64,000 bases of DNA from Candidatus Avelusimicrobium luingense (GTDB lineage: Bacteria > Elusimicrobiota > Elusimicrobia > Elusimicrobiales > Elusimicrobiaceae), in NCBI GenBank assembly GCA_900315845.1, contig OOHK01000007.1:1-64000 (forward strand), given 5' to 3'. Position 1 is the stretch's first letter. Each line of letters starts with the position of its first letter. The translations under genes were made by a program, and so were the position numbers. Below the pieces are notes generated by a model that did no database searches, was not told the DNA's origin, and saw only the letters and a program-made list of their open reading frames with translations. Shown one piece after another: positions 27,652 to 34,722 of this stretch.

Positions 27652-27690
27652 AAAGAGCGGATAAGAAAATTTCTTATCCGCTCTTTTTTT
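27652..27690 (+). terminator. strong hairpin terminator
   Basis: A 17-bp perfect stem (AAAGAGCGGATAAGAAA and its complement) with a short loop and seven T. It shares the AAGAGCGGA arm with the terminator at 8131. Confidence 0.85.
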
Positions 27691-27703
27691 CATATACACA
27701 AAA

Positions 27704-27732
27704 CAAAAAAATCCCCGCGTCTAAGCGCGGGG
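27704..27732 (-). terminator. terminator of the minus-strand prepilin
   Basis: On the minus strand CCCCGCG-cttaga-CGCGGGG is followed by ATTTTTTTG. It lies directly after the stop codon of the prepilin gene ending at 27741. Confidence 0.8.
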
Positions 27733-27740
27733 TTGTTCAA

Positions 27741-28295
27741 CTAATTAAGTTCGTAATAATAATAACCGCTTACCCAACCGTCGGGGGTACTGGTACTGGT
27801 GGCCGTACCCGTTTGCCCACCGCTCATAGCCTTACATATCGCCTTGTATTTTTCTTCTTTGGCTATGCAAGTTGCGTTTTGAATAGGCGTTCCGTCAATC
27901 GCGGCAAACCCGCGGGCATACATTAAATGATAATCATTGTCCCCGCATTTTACTGATCCGGCAATACCTGCTCCGTTAGGAAATAACATACAGCAAAACA
28001 TTTTATTATTTTTCCGGCAGACGCCATTGGATATATCATTTTGCGTACTCATATCGGCAGGTATTTCCACAGCTAACTCGTCTAATGTAGTAGGCCAACT
28101 GCTATTAGCCAAATAAAACGCATCAGCAGATTGTGCCAAACTGCCGGCCAAGGCACGGTACGTCGCAAAGCGCGATTTTTCCACCGCTTGCGTATATTGC
28201 GGCAACGCCACCGCCGCCAATATGCCGATAATCAAAACTACCACTAACAATTCTATGAGCGTAAAACCTTTTACACATTCCGATTGATTTTTCAT
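27741..28295 (-). CDS. type IV prepilin-like protein
   Basis: A 184-residue prepilin when started at ATG 28295, which has AAGGAATAAAC upstream; an upstream in-frame ATG at 28361 lies in the promoter and is unlikely. The short leader MKNQSECVKG ends at the prepilin peptidase site G|FTLIE, followed by LLVVVLIIGILAAVALPQY. The C-terminal domain contains several cysteines (VCRKNNKMFCCML, KCGD, CIAKEEKYKAIC) and a Gly/Thr/Ser-rich loop near the end. It shares only the N-terminal helix with the other two prepilins here. The promoter TTGATA-17-TATTTT lies at 28333-28361. Confidence 0.9.
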   Translation of the reverse strand: MKNQSECVKGFTLIELLVVVLIIGILAAVALPQYTQAVEKSRFATYRALAGSLAQSADAFYLANSSWPTTLDELAVEIPADMSTQNDISNGVCRKNNKMFCCMLFPNGAGIAGSVKCGDNDYHLMYARGFAAIDGTPIQNATCIAKEEKYKAICKAMSGGQTGTATSTSTPDGWVSGYYYYELN

Positions 28296-28332
28296 ATGTT
28301 TATTCCTTATTGTCACACTATTTCTATAAATA

Positions 28333-28361
28333 AAAATAGCAAAAAACAAATCGGATATCAA
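28333..28361 (-). promoter_or_regulatory. prepilin promoter
   Basis: TTGATA (28361-28356), 17-bp T-rich spacer, TATTTT (28338-28333). It resembles the other two prepilin promoters but its T run is interrupted (TTTG then six T), so slippage is less likely. Confidence 0.55.
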
Positions 28362-28386
28362 GTTTTATGATATCAAACTTCTCAAA

Positions 28387-28453
28387 AGCCAAAAGGCCCA
28401 GACGGTAATAGGTCTTTTGACCCTCGTCGGACAATCTATAAATTATCTAAAAT
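28387..28453 (+). promoter_or_regulatory. secretome-type promoter: paired palindromes and -10 box
   Basis: The perfect palindrome GGTCTTTTGACC (28411-28422) lies 25 bp upstream of TAAAAT (28448-28453); TATAAT at 28453 is an alternative -10. A second palindrome AGCCAAAAGGCC (28387-28398) is exactly 24 bp upstream centre to centre. Confidence 0.72.
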
Positions 28454-28475
28454 ATAATAAAGGAGATTATTAATC

Positions 28476-29465
28476 ATGAAATTTTTAGTAACATTTTTCT
28501 TACTGCTGGCGGGGGGAAATTTTGCTTTTGCAACGACGACGCACGATACAATTCACGAACAATTAACCCGTAGCGTAGCGCAACAACAAATAAGTCCGGC
28601 CGGATTTTCCAATGAAGGAGCCATAGAGAAAAATCACCGGATAACCTTTACCGCTTTCGACGGCAGATTCGTACAGGAAGATCATAATTTCGCCCCGATG
28701 GAACAGGCGACGATTTATTGTAAAGCCTATGCGTTAGATGCCCATTGGACGTTAGTAGCAGCCCCTTGCGCACACGCTTTTGCTTTTAACGGTTGGAAGA
28801 AAAATATCCCGTATGCCCAACAGATTTATTCCGTTTCCATGCATACCAACAACTTTGAAAATTGGGACAGTATTTTTCAAGATGATACAAATTATTTTTT
28901 AGGTTGGATTTCTAAAAACGGGCAACTGCCGCACGAAGATACCCACATGGCCTATAACAATCACATTATGCTGATTTGGCACGAACAACGACTCTATGAA
29001 GGGCCATACGTAAATGTGCTTGCCACGACATCACCTGAACAATTATTTGCATTAGAAACCAACAATACCTTCAAAATCAATACCGCGCGTTACATGTTTT
29101 TTTCCGACAGCATACGCGAGCGTTCTTTGCAAAAAGGCTCCGTCAAAGGCAATACGTTTAGATTAGATGAAAGTGCCACCGACTTATCCGGTACATCCAC
29201 CGATCCGCTGTTTTTAATTACCCCGCAACATACCGAATTTATTGCCGGATATAATGCCGCCAAATTAGGTAAAAAATGGTTTCGTGCCCAGTGGCTATCC
29301 GGTGAGAAAAGTTTAGAAGGGTTGGCTTGTCCGGTTTGGTACAGTTTAACAAAAAATGATTTACAGTTTATTGAACAAACCGTCCGCGCTTATCGCCCGC
29401 AAGATTGGTTTAGTATTAAAGGCCGTTTATTTTTCAACCAAACGCAAACGCCCTTTTTTAAGTAA
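28476..29465 (+). CDS. secreted trypsin-fold protein, probably catalytically dead (copy 1)
   Basis: A 329-residue protein with signal peptide (KFLVTFFLLLAGGNFAFA). It is the first of three tandem paralogues. YALDAHWTLVAAPCAHAF (residues about 90-107) resembles the strand ending in the trypsin active-site His (xLTAAHC), but the His is replaced by Pro. HIMLIWHEQ (about 168-176) sits where DIALL would hold the catalytic Asp, with His in that place. LSGTSTDPLFLI (about 236-247) resembles GDSGGPLF and retains a Ser. This suggests a chymotrypsin-fold protein that has lost at least two triad residues. It ends with RLFFNQTQTPFFK, shared with copy 2. Promoter with paired palindromes at 28387. Confidence 0.7.
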   Translation: MKFLVTFFLLLAGGNFAFATTTHDTIHEQLTRSVAQQQISPAGFSNEGAIEKNHRITFTAFDGRFVQEDHNFAPMEQATIYCKAYALDAHWTLVAAPCAHAFAFNGWKKNIPYAQQIYSVSMHTNNFENWDSIFQDDTNYFLGWISKNGQLPHEDTHMAYNNHIMLIWHEQRLYEGPYVNVLATTSPEQLFALETNNTFKINTARYMFFSDSIRERSLQKGSVKGNTFRLDESATDLSGTSTDPLFLITPQHTEFIAGYNAAKLGKKWFRAQWLSGEKSLEGLACPVWYSLTKNDLQFIEQTVRAYRPQDWFSIKGRLFFNQTQTPFFK

Positions 29466-29481
29466 GTCCTAAAACAATCTA

Positions 29482-29547
29482 GGTCTTTTTTACTGCGTAT
29501 ATTAGGTCTTAAGACCGATGAAACTTTAGTTATTTATTATCTATACT
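29482..29547 (+). promoter_or_regulatory. secretome-type promoter: paired palindromes and -10 box
   Basis: The perfect palindrome GGTCTTAAGACC (29505-29516) lies 25 bp upstream of TATACT (29542-29547). A degenerate copy GGTCTTTTTTAC (29482-29493) is 23 bp upstream centre to centre. The layout is nearly identical to the one at 30573. Confidence 0.72.
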
Positions 29548-29580
29548 ATAATTATGGAATATATTTTATAAGGAGATTGT

Positions 29581-30525
29581 ATGAAAAAAATTATTGCTGC
29601 AGTAAGTCTGTTAATTTGTGCCGGAGTTGTATCTTTTGCAAGCGACGTCAAGTACGCCATAGATAAGCAACTTCAAGAAGCCGTTGCCAAAACCGTTCTG
29701 GCCCAACCGTCTCCCAACAAAGGGGCCATTGATGAAAACATTACCATGGAATTTGATCTTTACGGCGGGGATCTCGTTGTAGGGCGCACCCAAGTCAACG
29801 GAGAATATAAAGAAGACGATTTAATTGAAAACCCCTATCCCAGTTTTTCTATCAAATGTAAAGCCTATGCATTAGATGAACATTGGGCCATTTTAGCGGG
29901 TACTTGCCCCGAAGCCATCAACACCGGCTTACAAAATGAGTGGAGTGATGACCCCAATTCTATGACTGTTTTTGCGGTAGGCACCTATATGGGACGGAAA
30001 GAAAAATTTTTGGGTTTCTTTTTAGATTATGGCTTAAAAGAAGATATCAAAAACCGTATGGATCATAATGATCATGTTATGTTAGTGTGGAACGAGGAAG
30101 CCACTTTCTCCGGCCCGTTTGTTAAAGTGTTAGCCACGCAAAACCCAAACCGTTTGTTTGCCTTGTCCGACACACACACGTTCAAAATCAATTCGGCTTC
30201 GTTAGGGTTAAATGCCGTTAGAACCAGAACGCTTAAAACGGGTTCTGTTAAAAACGGAACGTTGGAATTACAAGAATCTTTTGCAGATTTGTCCGGTACG
30301 TACACCGATCCGTTATTTGCTATCAATTCACGCGGAAATGAATTTATTACCGGGTATAACCAAGCCGTACAATTTGTTAACGTCCATTCTTCCAGTTGGT
30401 ATACGTTAACCGAGAGAGATTTACATTTCATTAAAAATACGGTTCAAGCAAATCGCCCGCAGGATTGGGCCCGTATTAAAAATCGGTTGTTTTTCAACCA
30501 AACTCAAAAGCCTTTCTTTAAGTAA
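29581..30525 (+). CDS. secreted trypsin-fold protein, probably catalytically dead (copy 2)
   Basis: A 314-residue paralogue of the preceding gene, with signal peptide KKIIAAVSLLICAGVVSFAS and AAGGAG upstream. YALDEHWAILAGTCPEA (about 98-114) matches the trypsin His region but has Thr for His. HVMLVWNEEA (about 163-172) has His in the Asp position. DLSGTYTDPLFAI (about 235-247) has Tyr where the nucleophile Ser is expected. So all three triad positions look substituted. Two conserved cysteines (CKAYALD and GTC) could form the trypsin Cys42-Cys58-like disulfide. The end FFNQTQKPFFK is like copy 1, and the last 13 bp of the gene region are repeated once downstream. Confidence 0.7.
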   Translation: MKKIIAAVSLLICAGVVSFASDVKYAIDKQLQEAVAKTVLAQPSPNKGAIDENITMEFDLYGGDLVVGRTQVNGEYKEDDLIENPYPSFSIKCKAYALDEHWAILAGTCPEAINTGLQNEWSDDPNSMTVFAVGTYMGRKEKFLGFFLDYGLKEDIKNRMDHNDHVMLVWNEEATFSGPFVKVLATQNPNRLFALSDTHTFKINSASLGLNAVRTRTLKTGSVKNGTLELQESFADLSGTYTDPLFAINSRGNEFITGYNQAVQFVNVHSSSWYTLTERDLHFIKNTVQANRPQDWARIKNRLFFNQTQKPFFK

Positions 30526-30548
30526 GTCTTAGAAACTTTAAGTAAGTC
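30516..30548 (+). repeat. duplicated gene end after pseudo-trypsin copy 2
   Basis: CTTTAAGTAAGTC, which spans the last codons and stop of the gene, occurs at 30516-30528 and again at 30536-30548. It is a short counterpart of the larger gene-end repeats after pgk and the ferredoxin gene. Confidence 0.6.
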
Positions 30549-30551
30549 CCC

Positions 30552-30583
30552 AAAAAGGCCTAAAAAGATTTAGGCCTTTTTTG
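30552..30583 (+). terminator. intrinsic terminator
   Basis: AAAAAGGCCTAAA-aaga-TTTAGGCCTTTTTT, a perfect 13-bp stem. Its right arm is also the upstream operator copy (30573-30584) of the next promoter. Confidence 0.85.
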
Positions 30584-30638
30584 TCTGTTGCATTAGGTCT
30601 TAAGACTGCTGGAATTTTTACTATTTATTATTTATACT
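30573..30638 (+). promoter_or_regulatory. secretome-type promoter: paired palindromes and -10 box
   Basis: GGTCTTAAGACT (30596-30607) lies 25 bp upstream of TATACT (30633-30638). GGCCTTTTTTGT (30573-30584), shared with the terminator stem, is 23 bp upstream centre to centre. Confidence 0.7.
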
Positions 30639-30671
30639 ATGTGTATGAAGCACATTTTACAAGGAGAGTCT

Positions 30672-31568
30672 ATGAAAAAATTACTACTACTGCTGATTGC
30701 CGCTATAACAACCATGACATTTGCGCCCTGCGCTTCTGCCGCCGATCCGCAAATCATGGATAAACTTAACGAAGAATTAACTAAAATGAAGATCGTCGAT
30801 CCGACTTCTACCGATTCACACGAAGACGGCGTCTTTGAAGTTACCTTTCGCGTAAGAAGCAAATTTGATGAACCCTATGCCAAAGAGCATGCTTTTGATA
30901 AAACATGTGCCGCCGTACGTATTTCCACACATTATGTATTGGCCTCTATGGTATGTATTGGTTATTCTAATACTTCCCAGAAAACAACTTACATGGGCGC
31001 AGGGGAACCTCCTGTCGTAACGCAAACACCCGTTGCCTATCGTATTGTTGATTATGCAACTATTGAAGGGCAAAAAATCTCCGCAAAAAACATTTTTACC
31101 AATTACGACGCCCGCGTAATCTTGTTACGCTGGGATGATAAAAATGCCAAGTTAAAAAAGGAACTTTCTCCTTTACCGATTCCGAATTTGTTTATTCCGA
31201 AAAATCCTCAATCGTTGAAGACTACGTTTGATGATATCGTGGTGAATCGCAATCGTTTTCCCAACGTGGGGCGTACTACGGCAGATGTGGACATAGCCAC
31301 TATCTGCACCGCAACCAGATGCTTCCAAGTAGAATGGAAAGCCATTGATGCCCAAACAGGTTCGCCGATATTCGGCTTACTTGACAATAACAATCAAGAA
31401 TTCTTACTCGGTTTTAACGCGGCAGAACCGATTGGTAGCAATCGTCAGTCCGGCAAAACCTATTTCTTGCTGACGGATAAACTTGTTCCTTTCTTACGAC
31501 AAGTCATGGACGAGCAAGAATTTAACAACGTACAACGAAAAATAGTCGATGAAACATTTTTCAAATAA
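30672..31568 (+). CDS. secreted trypsin-fold protein, probably catalytically dead (copy 3)
   Basis: A 298-residue divergent paralogue of the two upstream genes. The start at 30672 has AAGGAG 7 bp before it and gives the signal peptide KKLLLLLIAAITTMTFAPCASAAD. CAAVRISTHYVLASMVCIGY (about 81-100) aligns with the trypsin His strand, but no His precedes the Cys. RVILLRWDD (about 145-153) lacks the Asp at the expected place, and IDAQTGSPIFGLLDNNNQEFLLGFN (about 236-260) resembles the GDSGGPLF...GI region with Thr for the nucleophile. It ends VDETFFK. Its own palindrome-type promoter and terminator make it an independent unit. Confidence 0.65.
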   Translation: MKKLLLLLIAAITTMTFAPCASAADPQIMDKLNEELTKMKIVDPTSTDSHEDGVFEVTFRVRSKFDEPYAKEHAFDKTCAAVRISTHYVLASMVCIGYSNTSQKTTYMGAGEPPVVTQTPVAYRIVDYATIEGQKISAKNIFTNYDARVILLRWDDKNAKLKKELSPLPIPNLFIPKNPQSLKTTFDDIVVNRNRFPNVGRTTADVDIATICTATRCFQVEWKAIDAQTGSPIFGLLDNNNQEFLLGFNAAEPIGSNRQSGKTYFLLTDKLVPFLRQVMDEQEFNNVQRKIVDETFFK

Positions 31569-31585
31569 AAAATAAAGGCTATTCA

Positions 31586-31617
31586 AAACTCCCCGGTAAA
31601 AAACCGGGGAGTTTTTT
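31586..31617 (+). terminator. intrinsic terminator
   Basis: AAACTCCCCGG pairs with CCGGGGAGTTT and ends in six T. Confidence 0.88.
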
Positions 31618-31692
31618 CTAACCCCAAAAACGTACGCCTATAATTCCCGCAATTTTATAAAATATAGAAAATTAGTTATAAGGAGATTACCA

Positions 31693-32490
31693 ATGGCACA
31701 AAACCCAATGTTTAACGAAGCCGCGTTTGAACGCGCCAAAAAAGAACAACACCGTCCATCCGCGCAAGAAGAAAGAGAATTACGCGCCAAAGATCTTTCA
31801 CCGCGCTACCAAGCCGTACCCGGCGGGCAAGTAATGACGTTGCAAGGAACCATCAATAAAACTTTTGTTTTATTTGCTTTATGTGCCGTGGGGGGATTTT
31901 TCGGTTGGATCAAAGGCAGTATATTGCCCCCGTTCGTACTGTTCGGTGCACTTTTCGGAGCCTTTATTTTGGCGATATGGACCAGTTTTAAGCCGTCCGT
32001 TTCGCCTATCACCGCCCCTATTTATGCGTTAGCCGAAGGGGTTGTTTTGGGTATTATTTCCGCCACGTATAATGCGATGTATGAAGGCATTGTATTAAAC
32101 GCCTTGTTGATTACGGCTCTTGTGTTTGCCGTGATGTTGTTTATCTTTAAGACAGGCATTATTAAAGTAACCCAAGGATTTGCTACGGCTATCGTCTCGG
32201 CTACGGCGGCGATTGCCATTATGTATTTGGGTTCGTGGATATTCTCGCTTTTTGGGGGGAATATTTCGTATTTAGTGTCTTCCTCGCCGTTATCTATCGG
32301 GATTAGCGTCGTGGTGTGCATTGTAGCCGCCTTAAATTTGATGTTAGATTTCCAATTTATTACGGTCATGTCCCAACGGGGGGACGTACCGCAATTTATG
32401 GAATGGTACGGCGGGTTTGGTTTACTCGTTACGATTGTATGGCTTTACATTGAAATTTTGAAATTGTTAGCCAAATCTAAACGCCGCTAA
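31693..32490 (+). CDS. Bax inhibitor-1-like (YccA/BaxI_1) membrane protein
   Basis: A 265-residue protein with a charged N-terminal segment (about 1-45) and seven transmembrane segments. MTLQGTINKTFVLFALCAVGG (about 48-68) and the following GVVLGIISATYNAMYEGIVLNALLITALVFAVML are typical of the BaxI_1 branch of the Bax inhibitor-1 family. Eukaryotic and some bacterial relatives are calcium leak channels, but the role in bacteria is not settled. AAGGAG precedes the ATG. It appears to be monocistronic, 63 bp before pgk, with a possible promoter (GGTAAAATATAG) between. Confidence 0.9.
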   Translation: MAQNPMFNEAAFERAKKEQHRPSAQEERELRAKDLSPRYQAVPGGQVMTLQGTINKTFVLFALCAVGGFFGWIKGSILPPFVLFGALFGAFILAIWTSFKPSVSPITAPIYALAEGVVLGIISATYNAMYEGIVLNALLITALVFAVMLFIFKTGIIKVTQGFATAIVSATAAIAIMYLGSWIFSLFGGNISYLVSSSPLSIGISVVVCIVAALNLMLDFQFITVMSQRGDVPQFMEWYGGFGLLVTIVWLYIEILKLLAKSKRR

Positions 32491-32553
32491 ATTTGGTAAA
32501 ATATAGACGTAACGGTTTGAAAAAACCGCAACTTAAATCAAGGAGTCAAAAGT

Positions 32554-33747
32554 ATGAATTTTAACAGCATTAAAAAAATGCAAGATATGGACTTAAAAAA
32601 TAAAAAAGTCTTGGTACGTGTAGATTACAACGTGCCGCTTAAAGACGGTAAAGTAGATAATACGAAACGTATTGTTGCGACGGAAAAAACGATTAAACAT
32701 TTGTTAGATAATAACTGCCGCGTCGTTTTGATTGCTCACCTAGGCCGCCCGAAAGGAAAAGTCTGCCCGGAATTTAGTTTGGCTCCTGTGGCTGCGGAAG
32801 TAGAAAAATTGTTCGGTGTACCGGTACATTTTGCTAAAGATTGCGTCGGGCCGGAAGCCGATAAAGTCGTAGCCGAAACGAAAAACGGCGAAATTGCCTT
32901 GTTGGAAAACTTGCGTTTCCACCCCGAAGAAGAAAAGAACGATACGGAATTTGCCAAGCAACTGGCTAAACACGGCGAAATATTTGTGCAAGAAGCGTTT
33001 GGTACGGTACACCGCGCCCATGCGTCCACCAGCGCCGTAGCGCAATTACTCCCCAGCGGTGCGGGATATCTCGTACAAAAAGAAGTGGAATTTTTAGGTA
33101 AAGCCCTTGAAAACCCGGCCCGTCCGTTTGCGGCTGTTATCGGTGGGGCGAAAGTATCCGATAAAATTTTACTCTTAAATAACTTATTGGACAAAGTCAA
33201 TGTGTTAATTATCGGCGGCGGTATGGCTTACACTTTCTTAAAAGCCAAAGGCATGGAAATCGGCAAATCGCTCGTAGATGACACGAAGATTGAAGAAGCC
33301 AAACAAGTAATGGACAAAGCCGCGGCTAAAGGCGTCAAAATGTTGATGCCGGTAGATTTCCGCGTAGCCAAAGAATTTTCCGAAACCGCCACAGCGACTG
33401 ACGTGGACGTTATTCCGGCAGATATGGAATCTATGGATATCGGCCCGAAAACCGAAAAATTGTTTGCAGACGAACTCTTGAAATGCAAAACGATTTTCTG
33501 GAACGGCCCGATGGGCGTATTTGAATTCCCGAACTTTGCTCACGGCAGTTTTGCTATTGCTGACGCTATGATTGCCGCCACGAAAAATGGAGCCATTTCC
33601 ATTATCGGCGGGGGCGACAGTGTCAACGTACTGAAGAAAGGCAAAATCAACCAAAAAGAATTTTCACACGTCTCCACCGGCGGTGGTGCGAGCATGGAGT
33701 TTGTGGAAGGAAAAGAATTGCCGGGTTTAGTCGCGTTAGCGAAATAA
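32554..33747 (+). CDS. pgk: phosphoglycerate kinase
   Basis: Glycolytic enzyme that makes ATP and 3-phosphoglycerate from 1,3-bisphosphoglycerate (EC 2.7.2.3). The 397 residues contain KVLVRVDYNVPLKDGKV (about 19-35), HLGRPKG (about 63-69), ENLRFHPEEE (about 114-123), GGAKVSDKI (about 196-204), FWNGPMGVFEFPNFAHG (about 315-331) and the nucleotide loop GGGDSVNVLKK (about 351-361), then STGGGASMEFVEGKELPGL. The last eleven codons and the stop codon lie within the first of three tandem copies of a structured gene-end element (33712-34045). Confidence 0.98.
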   Translation: MNFNSIKKMQDMDLKNKKVLVRVDYNVPLKDGKVDNTKRIVATEKTIKHLLDNNCRVVLIAHLGRPKGKVCPEFSLAPVAAEVEKLFGVPVHFAKDCVGPEADKVVAETKNGEIALLENLRFHPEEEKNDTEFAKQLAKHGEIFVQEAFGTVHRAHASTSAVAQLLPSGAGYLVQKEVEFLGKALENPARPFAAVIGGAKVSDKILLLNNLLDKVNVLIIGGGMAYTFLKAKGMEIGKSLVDDTKIEEAKQVMDKAAAKGVKMLMPVDFRVAKEFSETATATDVDVIPADMESMDIGPKTEKLFADELLKCKTIFWNGPMGVFEFPNFAHGSFAIADAMIAATKNGAISIIGGGDSVNVLKKGKINQKEFSHVSTGGGASMEFVEGKELPGLVALAK

Positions 33748-33790
33748 ACACGGCAAGTTCTTTCAGAAAATTTGTTGTACTGGAACAAAC

Positions 33791-33820
33791 CAACCCCGCC
33801 GCAAGGTGGGGTTGATTTTG
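33791..33820 (+). terminator. hairpin terminator of pgk (unit 1)
   Basis: CAACCCCGCC-gcaa-GGTGGGGTTG followed by ATTTTG. Confidence 0.7.
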
Positions 33821-33905
33821 CTACAAAAAGAATTGCCGGGTTTAGTAGCGTTAGCGAAATAAACACGGCAAGTTCTTTCAGAAAATTTGTCATTCTGACA
33901 CAAAC

Positions 33906-33939
33906 CTGCCCTGCGTTGTTTAGCAGGGCAGAATTTTTT
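33906..33939 (+). terminator. hairpin terminator (unit 2)
   Basis: CTGCCCTGC and GCAGGGCAG form a 9-bp stem followed by AATTTTTTC. Confidence 0.8.
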
Positions 33940-34014
33940 CTAAAAAAGAACTTCCGGGTTTAGTAGCGTTAGCGAAATAAACCGGAAGATCTTTAAAACA
34001 TTCGCTAAAATAAA

Positions 34015-34045
34015 TCAGCCCTGCTTTATGGCAGGGCTGATTTTC
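34015..34045 (+). terminator. hairpin terminator (unit 3)
   Basis: TCAGCCCTGC-tttatg-GCAGGGCTGA followed by TTTTC. It may also terminate the convergent prepilin gene. Confidence 0.75.
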
Positions 34046-34059
34046 AAATTACTATATTA

Positions 34060-34584
34060 TCACTTCGTATAATAATTATTGCCCCCATCGCTATAGGCTA
34101 AATTTTGAAATCCCATAAACGAGCAGAAATTTTTTGTTCCGTTTTCATAACACAGCAACGTATTAAACGGAACTTGCGGATTGCCGCTTTCCCGAAACAT
34201 AAAACCTGTATAACGATACGGCCCTGTATGGAAGAAAGATAAACTTTCTATCGGATTCATATACACCAGCCCATAGTCGTTAGCCCGGCAATCTAACGGT
34301 TGATAATATCCATTAAGCAAATTACCGCATGCCTGATTAAATCCGGTAGGTTCCACCGCTAATTCTTCAAAAGAAGATGCCAATTCTCCGTTTGCCATCT
34401 GGTTGGCCAATCTGGCAGTATGTACGCCCGATACCGCCACTATTAACTGTGTTGCGCGGCTTTTCCATACTGCTTTTTTATATTGCGGCAAAGCCACCGC
34501 CGCCAATATGCCGATAATCAGCACCACTACCAATAATTCAATAAGCGTAAATCCGCCAAAACGGCCCGTTCTTGTATTTTTCAT
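34060..34584 (-). CDS. type IV prepilin-like protein
   Basis: A 174-residue prepilin. Leader MKNTRTGRFGG, cleavage at G|FTLIE, then LLVVVLIIGILAAVALPQY and KKAVWKSRATQ. The globular part (about 50-174) has four or five cysteines (FNQACGNLLNGYYQPLDCR, LLCYENGTKNFC) and ends in aromatic/Gly-rich SDGGNNYYTK. It looks like a minor pilin or pseudopilin; the assembly machinery is elsewhere. AAGGAG precedes the ATG. The promoter at 34621-34650 contains a run of 14 T between its -35 and -10 boxes. Confidence 0.9.
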   Translation of the reverse strand: MKNTRTGRFGGFTLIELLVVVLIIGILAAVALPQYKKAVWKSRATQLIVAVSGVHTARLANQMANGELASSFEELAVEPTGFNQACGNLLNGYYQPLDCRANDYGLVYMNPIESLSFFHTGPYRYTGFMFRESGNPQVPFNTLLCYENGTKNFCSFMGFQNLAYSDGGNNYYTK

Positions 34585-34620
34585 CCGGTTTCTCCTTTTG
34601 ATTTTACTCTGCTTTTATAA

Positions 34621-34650
34621 AATATAGAAAAAAAAAAAAAACAATGTCAA
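34621..34650 (-). promoter_or_regulatory. prepilin promoter with 14-T spacer tract
   Basis: TTGACA (34650-34645), TTG, 14 T, C, TATATT (34626-34621): an 18-bp spacer. It is the counterpart of the promoter at 4537-4570, which has only 10 T. A homopolymer of this size in the spacer is a classic slippage target. Confidence 0.6.
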
Positions 34651-34670
34651 TTTTTCTCGTTAGAAAAGAA

Positions 34671-34699
34671 ATAAAAACCCCACTCATACGAGTGGGGGG
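34671..34699 (-). terminator. intrinsic terminator
   Basis: On the minus strand CCCCACTC-gtat-GAGTGGGG is followed by TTTTTAT; it lies 25 bp after the stop of the gene at 34723-35280. Confidence 0.8.
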
Positions 34700-34722
34700 A
34701 AAATGTATCACATGATAGTATT

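Larger units (their letters stand above)
33712..34045 (+). repeat. three tandem copies of the pgk 3' end, each with its own terminator
   Basis: Copies start at 33712, 33827 and 33945 (115 and 118 bp apart). Copies 1 and 2 share about 64 bp with one mismatch: the last codons of pgk, the TAA and 30 bp beyond. All three can encode KELPGLVALAK and stop. Each forms a stem around the stop codon: TTGCCG/CGGCAA in copies 1-2, CTTCCGG/CCGGAAG in copy 3, so pairing is kept by changes on both sides. Each copy is followed by a different GC-rich hairpin: 33791-33820, 33906-33939 and 34015-34045. Confidence 0.85.

Noticed and set aside
28476-31568. Active serine proteases
   Set aside because: His and Asp of the triad are replaced in all three copies and the Ser in two, so I call them trypsin-fold proteins without activity.
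33712-34045. Short genes encoding KELPGLVALAK in pgk repeats 2 and 3
   Set aside because: There is no start codon or ribosome binding site in the units; they are copies of a gene end.
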